DNA of 64,000 bases from the NCBI RefSeq assembly GCF_021155765.1, contig NC_060105.1, forward strand, positions 3,844,001-3,908,000, in the 5' to 3' direction. A program made the translations under genes and the position numbers. Under the pieces are notes generated by a model that worked only from the letters and a program-made list of their open reading frames with translations, did not search any database and was not told the DNA's origin. Shown here piece by piece: positions 27,263-39,437 of this stretch. Position 1 is the stretch's first letter. Each line of letters opens with the position of its first letter. The stretch comes from Diprion similis. Lineage: Eukaryota; Arthropoda; Insecta; Hymenoptera; Diprionidae.

Positions 27263-30200
27263 TCTTGAACACACTGCATTTTCATTTTAATCTTGGCGAG
27301 TCTTGTCCCTACAATATCAGTAAGCAAGACATTGCCAGGTGTGGCTCAATACTTTGTAGATCGCGCAGCAGAATGTTGGACAAAAAAGAAATGAAAACGT
27401 GTAAATAAATATTGAGTTCTACTGAATTCAACAATATTCGTTGAATGAGTAATTAAACTTCTTGCTACTACTTCATGTGCAAGTTTTTTATGGTCTCATC
27501 AATATCTTGCTTGTCCACTATTCTGTCATGAGCGCTATAGTATTACTATTATTCTAACTAATTAATTTATAAACATAGTGTTTAGGGTACCTACATGAAT
27601 ATTTTTAAATGATATAAAATTTAATGGGATCGCTACTTTTGAATAATTTTGGTTACGTTTCGCCAGGAAGAAATGTTTTTTAATTGTTTTGGTAGGTAAT
27701 TTTTTTTTTATTATCTTCGACGACTTTTTCTCTGTATTTTTATCTCTTTGTGACTGAATATTGTGAATTACCTCATTTAACTAAAGTTACTGATAACGAT
27801 ATCTGCAAAGGATATCTGAACAAATTATCCGTCTGATCATGGATTGCCTAAAAAATCCGCCAGAACATTTTCAAAGATAATGTGGTGCTAAGTGTGTTTT
27901 TGAAAATGTGAATAATTTATGTGAAAGTTAGTTGAGGTATTGAGAAATGTTGGGGTGCTTACTATATAGGTATTAACTTGCATATTTTATTTCGCAAGGT
28001 GTTTTAAAATATTCAGGTAAACAGAAAAAAATGTTCAAAACAAAAGGAATAATTTTTCAGCAAAAGTAATGATTTTTTGGCAATCCAATAACTACGAAAA
28101 AGTATCAAAATAGCTAGGGTGGTAATACATTAATACCCATGCCAAGATGCAATAACTAAGTACAATTCAAGGTGGATCAACTGTATACTTGAGGAACGGG
28201 AGATCCTTTTCTGGAAATCAGTGTTTTCCTGTTTTTAGAAAAGAATATATGCCGTAACTGATAAAAATATACAATATAACATAATACACTGCTTCAAGGC
28301 TGCTTCGAACGGTATTTCTCTGGAGTAAATTTCAACGCGCAAATTATTACCTAATGTAGGTATTGGCGTAAACTACTTTCCAGAGACTGTTTTCCGTTTG
28401 AATCAACCTTTTGCCATAGAAAATACATTTAAAATATGACAAAAAAAAAAAAAAAACAGGTGTGTTCCTGACCAATCAGCGTGGTTACATTGTGCTTTCT
28501 ATTCTCTATAGATAATTTATAAAAAAGAAATCAAAGAATGAAAATTTCAGGACTGCGTGTAACATTCCCACATCTCATAGAACTTAGGGCAATAGACACA
28601 TTCCATTCTTATTAAGATTATTCTTATATTTTAATTGGCTAGAAATAGGGGGTCGAGAATATTCAACCGATATTTTTCAAGAAATACCCTAGTTTGTAAG
28701 TTTCTATCTCAAATATTGTAACCCTAATCTAACGTTCGTATGCTATGGCATTGAAAATTATATTGTACGTATATTTTTCTCAGCATCAACTAGACCAATC
28801 CGTAATTTCATTATAGAATTGTGAAATCGCCTATTTTTGTTGCATCATAACTAGGCTGCGGTTACAGTCTGTACAGAACAGAAAAAAACAAATAATTTCG
28901 AATATAATCAAAAAATGGATGCAGACATATTTAGACATTGTGTCATTTTTATCGTTCCACTTCATACCAATTATCATTTGTACATAAATGATTCGGTTGT
29001 TTATCGAAAAAAATAATAGGTTTAATATTATAGTTGTTGATGAATGCGTTATTTGTTACTAGCAATTTATAGACTAAATTTCAACAGATCAAGTATTAAA
29101 ACTATATCCAATGGTATTTTTACATTTACATACATATATACACGTAACCATATTGTAACCACGTTGAAAAATTGGTAGCTATATCGTGCCTTTTAGCGAG
29201 TACGAATAATAATATTAAATTAATAATAATTAATGCAAATAAACATTGTGGAATTACGGTTTTTTTTTCTTTCTTTCTTTTTATAAGACATTAAGTTACT
29301 TATTTATGATTTACGAACTACGATGTAATGATATTCATGTATTTGTTATTTATTTTATAAAAAAATTTCTCTTTTGCAAATTGTTTTCTTCCTATTTTCT
29401 CCTACTTCATTTCAATTTCATTATGACATACCTCTTTATTTTCCGTTGTTAACACACTTTTTGTGCCGTCACTGGTACAAAGTTTTGAAAACCTGAAAGA
29501 AACACAACCTGTAACATAATATTCTTAACGTAAAAAAAACTCCAACATATTTTTATTTCCACTAGGCGAAATTAAATATTTTTCCTCATATTTTAATTCA
29601 CTTTTTGTAATGGCTTAATAAAAGGGAGTTTAAAATTTTTTCAAAATACGAGAAGCTCAAAACTTCGGCATACTGTCGACATGTGTATAGTGTTCAAAGA
29701 AAAAGGATTTGAATTTCACCGCTTGTTTGCCATGTAATACCTCCTTATATGTATATGTATATAGATATGTTAAACTATTTTGAAACTCCTAATTTCTAAT
29801 GGGAAAGCATGATATCAAATAGCTAAAAAAATTGATTGTAAAAATTTTACTGTAATAGTTACGAAACCGTTGTTATATGTGTTTACTCACAGTAAAAAAC
29901 GTGACATATGTACTGTGAGCAATTATAAGGTGAATAGAGAAGAAAAGAATTCACTTTTCACTGTGGAAAATACAACAAGAAAATAATTGGAAAAAAACGA
30001 CACAAAGAGCTCTGAACGATTAATATCAGCTGTCAGAAAGAAGTCTGAAAGAGCATCATCAGTACATAGAATCAGCGCTATGCCTGTAAAAGCTGAACTG
30101 CTAATTGCACTAGACTTAAAAACGTAAACCTGGTAAATTAATTATCTACTATCGTTGTTCCTAACATAATATAATATAATCTGTAAAGGTAATTTAAAAT

Positions 30201-30502
30201 TAGAAACTGCAACAGTCCAAATAAAAAATGTATTTACACATATCAATAAGGTATACATTAATTGCTGGGTACCCAGGTGAATTAACAACAACAGGAATAA
30301 TTATGAGCCGTAATAATGCGTCTTGTTATTGGTGAACAGTTGACAAAAGAAATATTCAAATACGTGGCGGAGGCTAAATTGCTATCGGCTCTAATTTAGC
30401 TTCTATTACATGTTTGTCTCCGGTAAATTTTTCTACCTCCTTGAATAGTTGATGTATGTACACACTATTGAACTACATACGACATCGTACTGTGAATAAT
30501 TG
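27263..30502. other. Non-coding sequence between CEP43 and TIMM13
   Basis: About 3.2 kb of AT-rich DNA with poly-A and poly-T runs (for example 28440-28457). No frame with splice partners, no recognised motif and no RNA gene. Confidence 0.5.
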
Positions 30503-30508
30503 TTTATT
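30503..30508 (-). terminator. Polyadenylation signal of TIMM13
   Basis: AATAAA on the minus strand, about 30 nt after the TIMM13 stop codon, where such a signal is expected. Confidence 0.6.
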
Positions 30509-30536
30509 CAATTGATATATCAACTAACTATAATTG

Positions 30537-31178
30537 TTACAATCTGTTGCGTTCTCTCTGAAGCCTGCTACTGTAGGCTTTAGATACCAAGTTCCAAGAA
30601 TCCATATATCGATCCATACACATCGCTACGCATTTCTGAAAAATAGAAAATACAATGTGTAATGAATGAAACTAGTGAAAAACAATTCCATTTTAAATTC
30701 GTCGATTCATTGACTGTTTTTCTAAGTACGAATACAGATAATACAACGTTAGAAAGAAACGCTATAACTTAGTTTGAAGTGTTCAATACTTCGATATTGG
30801 AATTCTTTATGATATACCAAGGCGTTATCTTAGTTAGTGGTGTGAGAGCGAACTCTAGTATGATAGGTTACTTGAATCAATGATATGCAGAAGTGAGGTT
30901 AGGTTATGTTTAGTAATGTTTTGTATTTACCTGTTCGGAGCTGTCAAGTGACGTTCCGGGCTTCTGGATGCACTTCTTGAAGCACTTTTCCGTCATTTTC
31001 TGTATAGGTATTCAAAAAGAAGTGCGTTAACTTGCTCGGAATGCGAAACCGAAAAAAAATTATGCAATTTTACCGTGAGCAGTTCCTGGGCGTTGGCGAC
31101 GGCTATTTGCTGTTGGACCTGCTCCATTAGTTCGTCCTTTTGAATACCCGATAAATTTCCCGATTGTAACGAGTCCAT
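30537..31178 (-). CDS. TIMM13: Mitochondrial import chaperone Tim13
   Basis: Small Tim chaperone of the intermembrane space; with Tim8 it escorts hydrophobic precursors to the inner membrane. Exons (minus) 31074-31178, 30931-30999 and 30537-30635 give 90 aa. The twin CX3C motif is complete: CFKKC in exon 2 and CVAMC in exon 3, with [11 protein letters not shown] between them. [19 protein letters not shown] follows, which matches Tim13 rather than Tim8, 9 or 10. The start ATG has no in-frame upstream alternative that makes sense. Confidence 0.96.
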
Positions 31179-31472
31179 GGCCGTTTATTTCAACTTTATT
31201 CGTTTACGGCTAGTGAATTACTGCAAATCTACGCTTCAAGACTCCAGCGGCAGGAAAAAGCGGAAGCACGTGAAGTGAAGTCGGACTCGGGGAAGTTGCG
31301 ATGAAAGATCGATACGACGCGTAGGATCGATATATCGAAACTCAGAAGCGGTTTGAACTTATCAGCGAATTGGCGAACTCAGAGACCGTTCTTCTGTTCT
31401 CCATGTCGTTGACAAGTTGGGCAAGTGATGACAGACATTTTTCGTTTGATACTGTTTGTTTAAAAATTTAAA
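31179..31472. promoter_or_regulatory. Bidirectional promoter region, TIMM13 / 674-aa gene
   Basis: Only 294 bp separate the two divergent start codons. It contains an E-box cacgtg at 31267-31272 and no TATA box. The short distance makes a shared promoter likely. Confidence 0.5.
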
Positions 31473-33998
31473 ATGAACAACGTTAACCACGGTGAGTTCA
31501 CGTAAATTTTTGTAAAATAGCTATTAGCGGGTTTCATTGCTGTGGATTCAATTGTCCAGTTTGTTTAAAATTTGACGTAGGATTGTTTCCGTATTTGAAT
31601 TTAGACTCCATTTAACCTGTTATAGCAATAATACGTCAATAATTTGAGAATATTGTAGAAATTAGTACAACCATAAAAAGTCTTCTGCCTGCTTCTTTCC
31701 TCAAAAATTCTCCACATTTGAAGGGCAACGCGTTGGAGGAGGGAGACAAAGTGACCGAAGGATCCCTGAGGATAATTCGTCAGAAAAAAGTGCGACTGTG
31801 AAAGAGAAAATAATCAACAGTCAAGCGGAGAGAAAATTAGGAGAAGGGCGAAAACTCGTGAGATTATTTATTACTGTATAATCCTTAATCTGAATGCGCT
31901 CACGCGCGTCCGTTGGTTCATCTATAATATTGCCTATGAATTGAATTTAGGAGGAGAACAATGCGAAATTACGTGAATGCGTACTGAACAAATTGTGGGA
32001 CTCTTTGCCACCGGAAGCACAAATTTTATCTCACGAAGAGGACGACGAAAAGGGTTCGTAATTAAATCCAGCTAAATTGTATAAATGAGGATTGAATGCT
32101 GTCCTGCACTGTTTGATTTGCTCGTTTTTGTTGCATTTTTCTACAAATTATGTAGACCTAGATTCCGACTGGACAGAATCGGGTTTGGACGGAGAAGATG
32201 AAGAGAACGTGCGTGAAAATAGGGGAAACAGCAGAAAAAGCCCGAAATCCTTTTCCCCCAGATCGGACAAATCGTCATTACCAGCGAACTCACAACGCAG
32301 TGAAAATGAAAATTCTACCGAGTGTAGAAGCGCGCGCAGTTCTCAGTACTCGCAATATTGCTATCGCAAACGAGACGAAAATTCGGACGCATCGTGGGAG
32401 GTGAATTTTGACTTCATTCAGGGTATAATCTGGCTGAAAACTACCCTGTCTAAACTGCAGCGAGTACCAGCCCACGAATTTAGCAAAGTATTTAGGAATC
32501 AGTGGATACTAAGCGAGAGGATTAGGTCTAGCCAACAGGCGAGTGATATTGGTACTCCTGTCCTCGCTGCAACTGAAATTCGCTCTTCGGCGACTTTCAG
32601 GAAGCCGTTGAATTTGGACGATGGCAAAACCCTGCCTCGGATCACAAATTGCTATGACAGGATTGATTTTACCGATACAAAGCAACGGGCACAATTACAG
32701 GAGCTCAGGCATCGACTTTATACTGGGTACAAAACTTGTGCAGAAAGTCAGGAAGATTTTGTTGTACCGGACTCGGATGAAAGCCCACCGGTTAGCCCGG
32801 TGTCGACCAATTTACAATGCAAACCAGATCGAGCAGCAACTGCCGTCCCAGTTTCTGAATGGATGGATAGTTCCTCGACGGTTGACAGTGGTTTCAATTC
32901 AGAGAAACCAGAATCCGCCGATTCCGCTAACGTTTATCAAATTATCACCAACGGCGACTCAACAAGGTTGGAAAAATTGAAGTCTTCGAGGCTGATTTTG
33001 AAAGGGACTTCGGATAGCGATTACATTCCAAGTTCGTCCAAAATCGATAAATCGCTCCGCAAAAGAAAACGCGCCGAGTCTTGCGCAGTCTCAAAACGGC
33101 CCCGACTCTTCGTGTCTTCGGCGACGTTGGGTTATGTCCTCAGAAGTTCGGAGTGTAATCAACTGCTGGTCAGATCTGTCCGAGCGATTCTGAGGGTGTT
33201 GGCTGACGAAAAGATCGCCTCCAGTTTCAGAAGCTGGCACGCGTCTGTGCAGAAGGAAGGGATTGAGGCCGTCGTGACCATCGTTGAACTACTTGATAAA
33301 GAAAAGGGCTTGAATTCTTGCAGGAGAGAAGTTGTGAAGACAGTCGTAAAAGTTCTGAGGAGGATGTTGCATAGCGATCATCTCGACAAGGTAATATTCA
33401 TAATAGTATCCACGTTTGCCGATGGCCACGGTCAATAACTTCATCTGTTTGTTTACGATTTCAGACGACGATCTGGGAACACCATCGTTTGATCGTCCTT
33501 GAACTCTGTAATTCATCTTCAGTTTGCACGCAGGTGATAAGCTACTTGATCTCGGAATTGAAGAAACTCGCTTTAGTAGTGCCTGAAATTTCTGAAGAAA
33601 ATGTGCTGAGTGCACTGGAATTGCACGATAAGTCCTACGTTATTTTTCATTCGCTTGACGTAATCCTCAGAAAGTACAAATCCGTTGCTTTGGCTTCCTC
33701 GACTGATGATAGAGTGAGTGCTTCTGAGAAGATTCCGGAAGTTACGAATCTTTGGAAGCGACATTGGAGGGTCAACGAAAAAGAGCCTGATATCTTTCTA
33801 ACGGGATTGAAGAGACTGGAGGTCGTTGAGGACCAAGAAAACGACTGGTCCAGAGTACTGGAGGACTTGGTCGTGTCCACTACGCAATATTGGCCTCTGG
33901 TCAAAGTTATGGCCTGGCAGTGTCTCTCTCTCCTTAAATCAAAGGTCGATAGTTCATCCACGGGTGATCAGTCAAAGTTTGAGAATGATATTGAATAA
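31473..33998 (+). CDS. Unrecognised 674-aa nuclear-type protein
   Basis: Exons 31473-31491, 31724-31857, 31951-32053, 32156-33390 and 33465-33998 join in frame to 674 aa. For exon 2 the acceptor tttgaag at 31723 was chosen, because the nearer acceptor (ttgtag, about 31660) leads to a stop. The first 90 residues are charged (KLRECVLNKLWDSLPPEA is a likely helix). An acidic, Ser-rich stretch follows (DLDSDWTESGLDGEDEE). Near residue 386 is a bipartite nuclear localisation signal (LRKRKRAE...SKRPR). The C-terminal 260 residues look like packed helices, for example RSVRAILRVLADEKI, REVVKTVVKVLRRMLHSDH and ISYLISELKKLALVVP. I recognise no domain; HEAT-like repeats are a guess. It diverges from TIMM13. 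A polyadenylation signal aataaa lies at 34014. Confidence 0.75.
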
Positions 33999-34013
33999 TC
34001 AAAGTCGATGATA

Positions 34014-34019
34014 AATAAA
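34014..34019 (+). terminator. Polyadenylation signal of the 674-aa gene
   Basis: AATAAA 15 nt after the TAA stop, with a second copy near 34057. Confidence 0.5.
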
Positions 34020-34099
34020 TTTACACGAACGTGCATTCAATGAGAATTCGGGTGTAATAAACTTTTAAGCAAACGCAAAAAAATCTACACCTTCTTGAA

Positions 34100-34500
34100 C
34101 CACAGATTACGTCCTGCTACATGTTCGCGCGCAGCCTGGAAGAGTTGAAGGCATTATCTCTTTGGGTTTGCAAGGATAGTAGAGAACTCGTACGGAGAAA
34201 AATTAGACACAACGTTGGTGATGAGATTTCACTGCATTTAGCATTGAACTGTTTTATCTTTCATCTGAATATCGAATTCGTTGGTGGAAATTTTTAGATA
34301 CAATTCAAATATCACGGTTGATGCATATTCAGAGATGTGTGGGTATGAAGGATGCTGACGATGCTGCTGTCCTGGCCGCTGTACCATGTAGTTTTTGGAA
34401 CTATCTCGTACCGTTTACTTACAACATGAAGAATATTTGAATTTCCATACACTCAGAATTATGACTGGGAAGCACCTGCGGCCACTTCCTAACCAGAACA
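34100..34500 (-). pseudogene. Broken acid phosphatase copy (remnant of last two exons)
   Basis: Positions about 34266-34490 align with exon 5 of copy A on the same strand. Shared words include attcgttggt, ggacgctg/ggatgctg, gctgtc(a/c)tggccgctgta and gggaag(t)acctgc. There is a deletion of about 20 nt and several frame breaks. Positions about 34100-34215 align less well with the start of exon 6 of copy A (tagtagagaa, then ggagaa). The order matches copy A, which lies directly upstream on the same strand, so this is probably the decayed 3' half of a tandem duplicate. It cannot encode a working product. Confidence 0.7.
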
Positions 34501-34745
34501 GCGTGTTGGATTTATCCATCAATGCGTCGGTGTGTAGATTTCCCCAAATTTGTTGAGATGTTTGTTCCTTAACTTTGCTTTGCTTCATTCCTCGTATACT
34601 AGAAAGGCCTAATCCTTCCGCGGAATTTATTATCTTGATTTGTCATTTTCGGGGAAGTTTTTACTAGATGAGTATATTTCAGTTAGACATCTCAAGGAGG
34701 ATAATCAGTTCTTCATGTTTTCTTTATCGCACAAAATGTTTTACT

Positions 34746-36946
34746 TCAGATGAGCTTCAGTAGAATACAGATAATTAGCCAAGCGATTGAAGAAGTGGTA
34801 TGCAGTGATTCGGATAAGTTTTTACTGTCTTCAGTCTCCAGGTTCATTTCACAAACTTCCTCAGAATCACCTGGTATTACGTGGGATAATAACCTGGTGA
34901 AATTGCTGATTGGACAAATTTGCGTGCACCCTGTTAGAATAAGTGGAACAATTTCTTCACTTCTGCCGCGGTAGTAGAGAATCTGGAGGGAGAAGAAATA
35001 AATAAGTACCTGATTACAAATTTCTTATGTTTCGTATAATTTAAATATTGAGTTCTTACTTGAATGCCATATTCGTTGGTAGAATTGTTCAAGTAAAGTT
35101 CGAATATTAAAGCAGAGCTGTAGTCAGGTATGTGAGGAGTCCAGAGGCCGAGAGTCTTAAGGACGCTGGCAATATTGCTGTCATGGCCGCTGTACAACAT
35201 CATTTTTGGAATCGATGCGCCGTTCATGCAAGTTTTACAGTTCTGCAAGATTTCGCGAAGAAGAGGTCCGCCGTATATCTTCTTTATACGATTTCCCCAG
35301 CTCATGATGTCGTATGCTAGAAGAACTACATCGTACATTTGACCGTCCGGGAAGTAACCTGCAGTCCATAAAGGAAGTGCCAAGTTGAAATTTGTCTGTA
35401 ACATTTGAGATGAATTTACAGAAAGTCGGACAACGCAATAAAGTGCTTCTTTGAGAACGTGATGTCAAGTACCTGAGCTTGTAGCATATGATAAAGAAAA
35501 AAAATTTGCCTCGGCGTGGTAACGTTGACTCCACTGTGCCGGCTGACATACGCAAAGAATTCTAGATGAGGTTCGACGAGTTTTCGTACTTCTTCACTTT
35601 GCCACGCTTTCTCGTACTCATAGACGTACCAGCGACAGTAGTACGGGAGCATAAGACTATCCTCATCAAACTTTACGTATTCTGAAACCATCAAAAGTGC
35701 ATTACATCTGCATTGTTATTGAGTACATTAGGTAACTTTGAGTACATAGGACTTGTAATCACCATAGGGAACTGGAAGCCAAAGGAGGTCCTTTTTCCAT
35801 TGTTGGAACTCGGCCGGTGGCCACAGACCAGCATTCACCAGTTGAGCGGATAAAAAGGTTCTGTAAGTCTGCGTGGATCGAACCCTTGTCATATTAATAT
35901 TGTAATAATCGCCTAAAAAATCGTCGTACCTTCGACGTAAGAAGACACCGAGATTGTACATGCTCAGCTTTCCATTCTAAAAACAGAGACGTCATGGATA
36001 TCAATTATAAAAGTCTTGAACTGTTCTGCTTCTCCTTATGCTCTCTATGAGCATATTTGTAGTTCACACCGACGTACGTTTGTCATACTGCCCAGTCCTT
36101 CCGGGGATAATGTTACGTTGATGTGAGAAACATTAGGAAAGCTGTTGTAGTATTCCCTTCCAGTCGGAAGTCTTTCACCATGCCTGAAGATCTGAAAGAA
36201 ATAATTGGTTTGTTGCAATTATACGCAATTTAGCGTAATGATTGTCATTGAATTATCTGCTTATAAAAAATCTTGATCTCACATGCAATATAATATTTGC
36301 GATGTAGACTCGGTACATGATGATATCGTAACACGATACTACATCGGATTTCTAGATCAGGTCTGAGACACACAAGTTTTCAAAGTCTATTATGGGCGTT
36401 TGTCTTCAATTACCTTAAGGTTGTCTTTACAATAATTGAATACATTCTGAAATTAATCCTATGACAGGGAATTTTTCTCCCTCGCAAGTTACGTTGGCAA
36501 TGGAGAAAAATTAGCTGTCGCAGAATCAATTTCCGCATGTGTATATCATTTTTCTTTTTGGTACATCAGATAGATTGTAGTTCCGGGAACTAGATACTAT
36601 CAATTATTATCTTCTTAGTGCATCAGAAGCATCGACACTTCGTTGAAAATATTGAGCAATTTAGGTACCATCTGTAAGTTGTTTGGCTATTTACTTTAAA
36701 ATTTAGTGAACTTGAACATTTGCACATAGTTGAAAGCATAATTTTACACAACAAATGAATACGTGCATCCAGAGTATTTTTTTTTTTTATCAACAAAGTA
36801 CTCAATTGAAGCTGATCTTTTTGCATACTCACAACGTTGACCATTTTTAATTCATTATATTCAGCATTGGTGAAGCCTAAGATGATTACTATCAGGAGAA
36901 GAAGAATCCTCCGACTGCACTGGTTACTCGATGAAGCAGACATCAT
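34746..36946 (-). CDS. Histidine acid phosphatase, copy A (membrane-anchored type)
   Basis: Hydrolyses phosphate monoesters at acid pH through a phosphohistidine intermediate. Exons (minus) 36833-36946, 36078-36191, 35763-35976, 35473-35681, 35060-35395 and 34746-34982 give 407 aa. It has a signal peptide (RRILLLLIVIILGFTNA). The catalytic IFRHGERLP starts exon 2, and the second signature YSGHDSNIASVL (His-Asp) is in exon 5. Other family landmarks are NAGLWPPAEFQQW, LPLWTAGYFPDG and HIPDYSSALIFEL, then TGCTQICPISNFTRLL with the conserved disulphide pair. The end IAWLIICILLKLI is a hydrophobic segment, suggesting a membrane span or GPI signal. Insect relatives include venom and lysosomal-type acid phosphatases. 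All catalytic residues I know are present. Two ATGs stand at the start; the first was taken. Confidence 0.92.
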
Positions 36947-37004
36947 TCTTCATTTAACGAAATAGATTACACGACTGGAATAGTCGTCTTCGGCTTCGGC
37001 TACC

Positions 37005-37037
37005 TTCGACCGAAACAATAACTGACCTTCGGTCGAA
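37005..37037. promoter_or_regulatory. Inverted repeat ttcgaccgaa / ttcggtcgaa upstream of copy A
   Basis: A perfect 10-bp inverted repeat with a 13-bp spacer, 60-90 bp upstream of the copy A start codon. It could be a dimeric factor site or an RNA hairpin in the 5' leader. Confidence 0.35.
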
Positions 37038-37692
37038 CACTGATAATATAAGTGTTTGTCAAACTCGTTGATGACCGGTGTGCCAAATTCCAATGCAAAA
37101 CTTGCTTGCTGATGAAATCTGTGCCTTCATTGTTGAGTTGTGAAACACTCGCCTCGATGAAGCTGAATCATACGCACAATTCGTTAATTTTGTCGAAAAT
37201 GCGAGACGCTGATATACGTGCACGATATGAATCCAGAGTGCTGTGAAAGATTCTACGCTAACTTGAGCTGACAATGAGATTGCCTACTGCATATCTTCTT
37301 GAGCACCGATATATAAAAGCATCTTATTGGATTAACGGGTCATAGATCACTCTTTAAATCAAGAGAACCGTCCAGCGATCGTCGCCGGAAAAAACTAAGT
37401 TTTGTAAATGAGGATGGAGAAGTGATTATCTCTTATAATAATTGGAAGATGAGTTAAATTCAATTGCTTGCTTTGTTTTTCTTACAGTAAAGATGCGATT
37501 AACTATATGATTGCGTTGTCGCGTTGCGTTCTTGTCAATACTAAAGTTATTGTTAGATAGTTGAATTATATACAAGACAGGCACTACGACCATCAGTCTT
37601 TAGCACTATTGCGCAATAAACACGCGACACACGAGTGCCCGCGCATCACACACACACGTATCCAACTTTACAATAATTTGCATCACACACAG

Positions 37693-39437
37693 TTATATTC
37701 GAACAAGATACACAGCGCTGGCAACCATCGAGACGGCGAGAATCACGAATGCTCCGGCAGTTGCTTTCGTGGCGTCGTTCAGGGTAACAAGAACGGCATC
37801 GACCTCCTCTTGGTACAAGTTGTGGTTGACGGCTCGACCACAAAGGACTTGATCCTCGATGTCACCTGGCAAAATTTTCTCCAGTAACAGGGTCAAGTCC
37901 TCGAACGGGCATCCAGAGTCATTCTGACGCGCCTTGCACCCAGGAATGGTCAATGGGACCGTAAGGTTGTTGGGCCCGACGTCATAGAGTACCTGAAACG
38001 TGTTTAAGCACATGGAATGACTCTCTCCACTCCATTTGCCGCAGATGTTCAGTTCTCTATTCACGCTTACCCTCATTTCGTACGTGTGCTTCACACTGTC
38101 CTTCAGAAACTCGAAAATCAGAGCTGCGGCCGGATTCGGCACGTGCTGTTTCCAGACTCCAAGGGCGTGCATGACTCCGATTAACAGGTCCTCGTCTCCG
38201 CTGTACATCATGATTTTCCTCTCCCCGGTCAACGAGCCTTTAGCCTGAGCGGTCGAGTCCTCGAGGATTTTTTTTATGAGAAAACCGACGTTCAGCTTCA
38301 TCTGTAGTTCCGTTCTGGATAGTATCGAGTCCTCGAGGTACTTTACGTCCCGCATTTCTCCGTTCGGGAATATCCCTTGAGTCCACGTCGGCAATGGCAA
38401 ATCGCGGCTGGCCTGCAATCGGTATTCTCGTTTACACCTCAATTCGTTTCGCTCCTTTCATCCTATTTTATATATATATATATATATATATACGCGTAGT
38501 ACTCACTCGAGCTCTCAGGCTCTTGTAGAGGTACGCGATGTCCTCAGAGTTGCGCATCCCCAAACCCGTCTGGTTACCGATCAAGGAAAACAGCTCGCGG
38601 TGCTTCGCCTCCAGCTGAAGAGTGTTTGCCCTTTTTCTCACGTCGTTTGTCACCTTCACGAAGGTCGGACACAGCCTACCCATCAGTAGAACGTCTTCCT
38701 CTAGCGGGACGTAATCTGGAAGCGGTTAAAACCTAAGTGAGACCAGGTTTCAGGCTGGATTCATGCGACGTGTGACGAAACTTTTTCTCACCCACGGGAA
38801 CTGGTTGCCAATTCAAACTCTCCGACCATCGCTGGAGATTTGCTGGTGGCCAAAGCCCCGCGTTCACTAATGCTGCCGACAACTTTGACATGTTCTCGTC
38901 GATCGTACGGACCTTTGTCACTTCCGGATGGAGCAACTCACCGAGAAACTCGCCGTATCTTCTCCGCAAACGAACGCCAAGATCGTAGGCCATTCGCATC
39001 TCCTCCTGCAGTAGAGCGGTTAAAAAATATGGTAATTTGAGTGCCCATTTATGTAATTTTTCTATTAAATGTATTCAATTTTTAGAATTTTCCACTGACT
39101 TACGTTGGTCATTCCCTCCAGGATTGGGTTCTCCGTTAAATCCGTAATTGCTGTATAAGCCGGGACAGGATATTCCATAGCGTGGGCGAATAACTGGAAA
39201 TCATTGATCGTTACATGATTTTTGCAGGATTATTATCAGTATTATATCAGAATTTTTTCATTTTAAGGATATTTTTCTCGTAAGTTTATCTTTACATCGT
39301 AGAAATTATTTGTTTATAACTTCGCAAATTCTTTTAGATCAAACACCATTACTTACAACGTGAACGAGTTTCAGTTCCGGTGTAGCGGCCACAAGTTTTG
39401 CCACGAAGAAGAAAACGCAGTAGTAGTGGGCCAACAT
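37693..39437 (-). CDS. Histidine acid phosphatase-like, copy B (catalytic residues lost)
   Basis: Exons (minus) 39357-39437, 39104-39193, 38792-39005, 38507-38715, 38071-38412 and 37693-37992 give 411 aa with an unbroken frame. Exons 3 and 4 have the same lengths and phases as copy A (214 and 209 nt). The fold landmarks are kept: LGVRLRRRYGEFLGELL, NAGLWPPANLQRW, LPLPTWTQGIFPNGE, HVPNPAAALIFEFL and PGCKARQNDSGCPFEDL. However, exon 2 reads LFAHAMEYP where the active copies read FRHGDRxP, so Arg and Gly of RHG are both Ala. The second motif reads YSGDEDLL instead of YSGHD/HE, so the proton donor His is also gone. The C-terminus has a membrane span (GAFVILAVSMVASAVYLV). This is a probable secreted-pathway, membrane-anchored pseudophosphatase; it could bind phosphate ligands or partners without catalysis. 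Codon use and frame look maintained. Confidence 0.9.
38468..38492. repeat. (TA)n microsatellite in copy B intron 4
   Basis: About 12 TA units just downstream of the exon 4 donor (minus strand). Confidence 0.85.

Noticed and set aside
34107-34317. Open plus-strand stretch after an acceptor-like cag that might extend the 674-aa protein
   Set aside because: The gene already ends with a stop and aataaa, the donor needed (gtcgat) is weak, and the stretch overlaps sequence alignable to minus-strand acid phosphatase exons 5-6.
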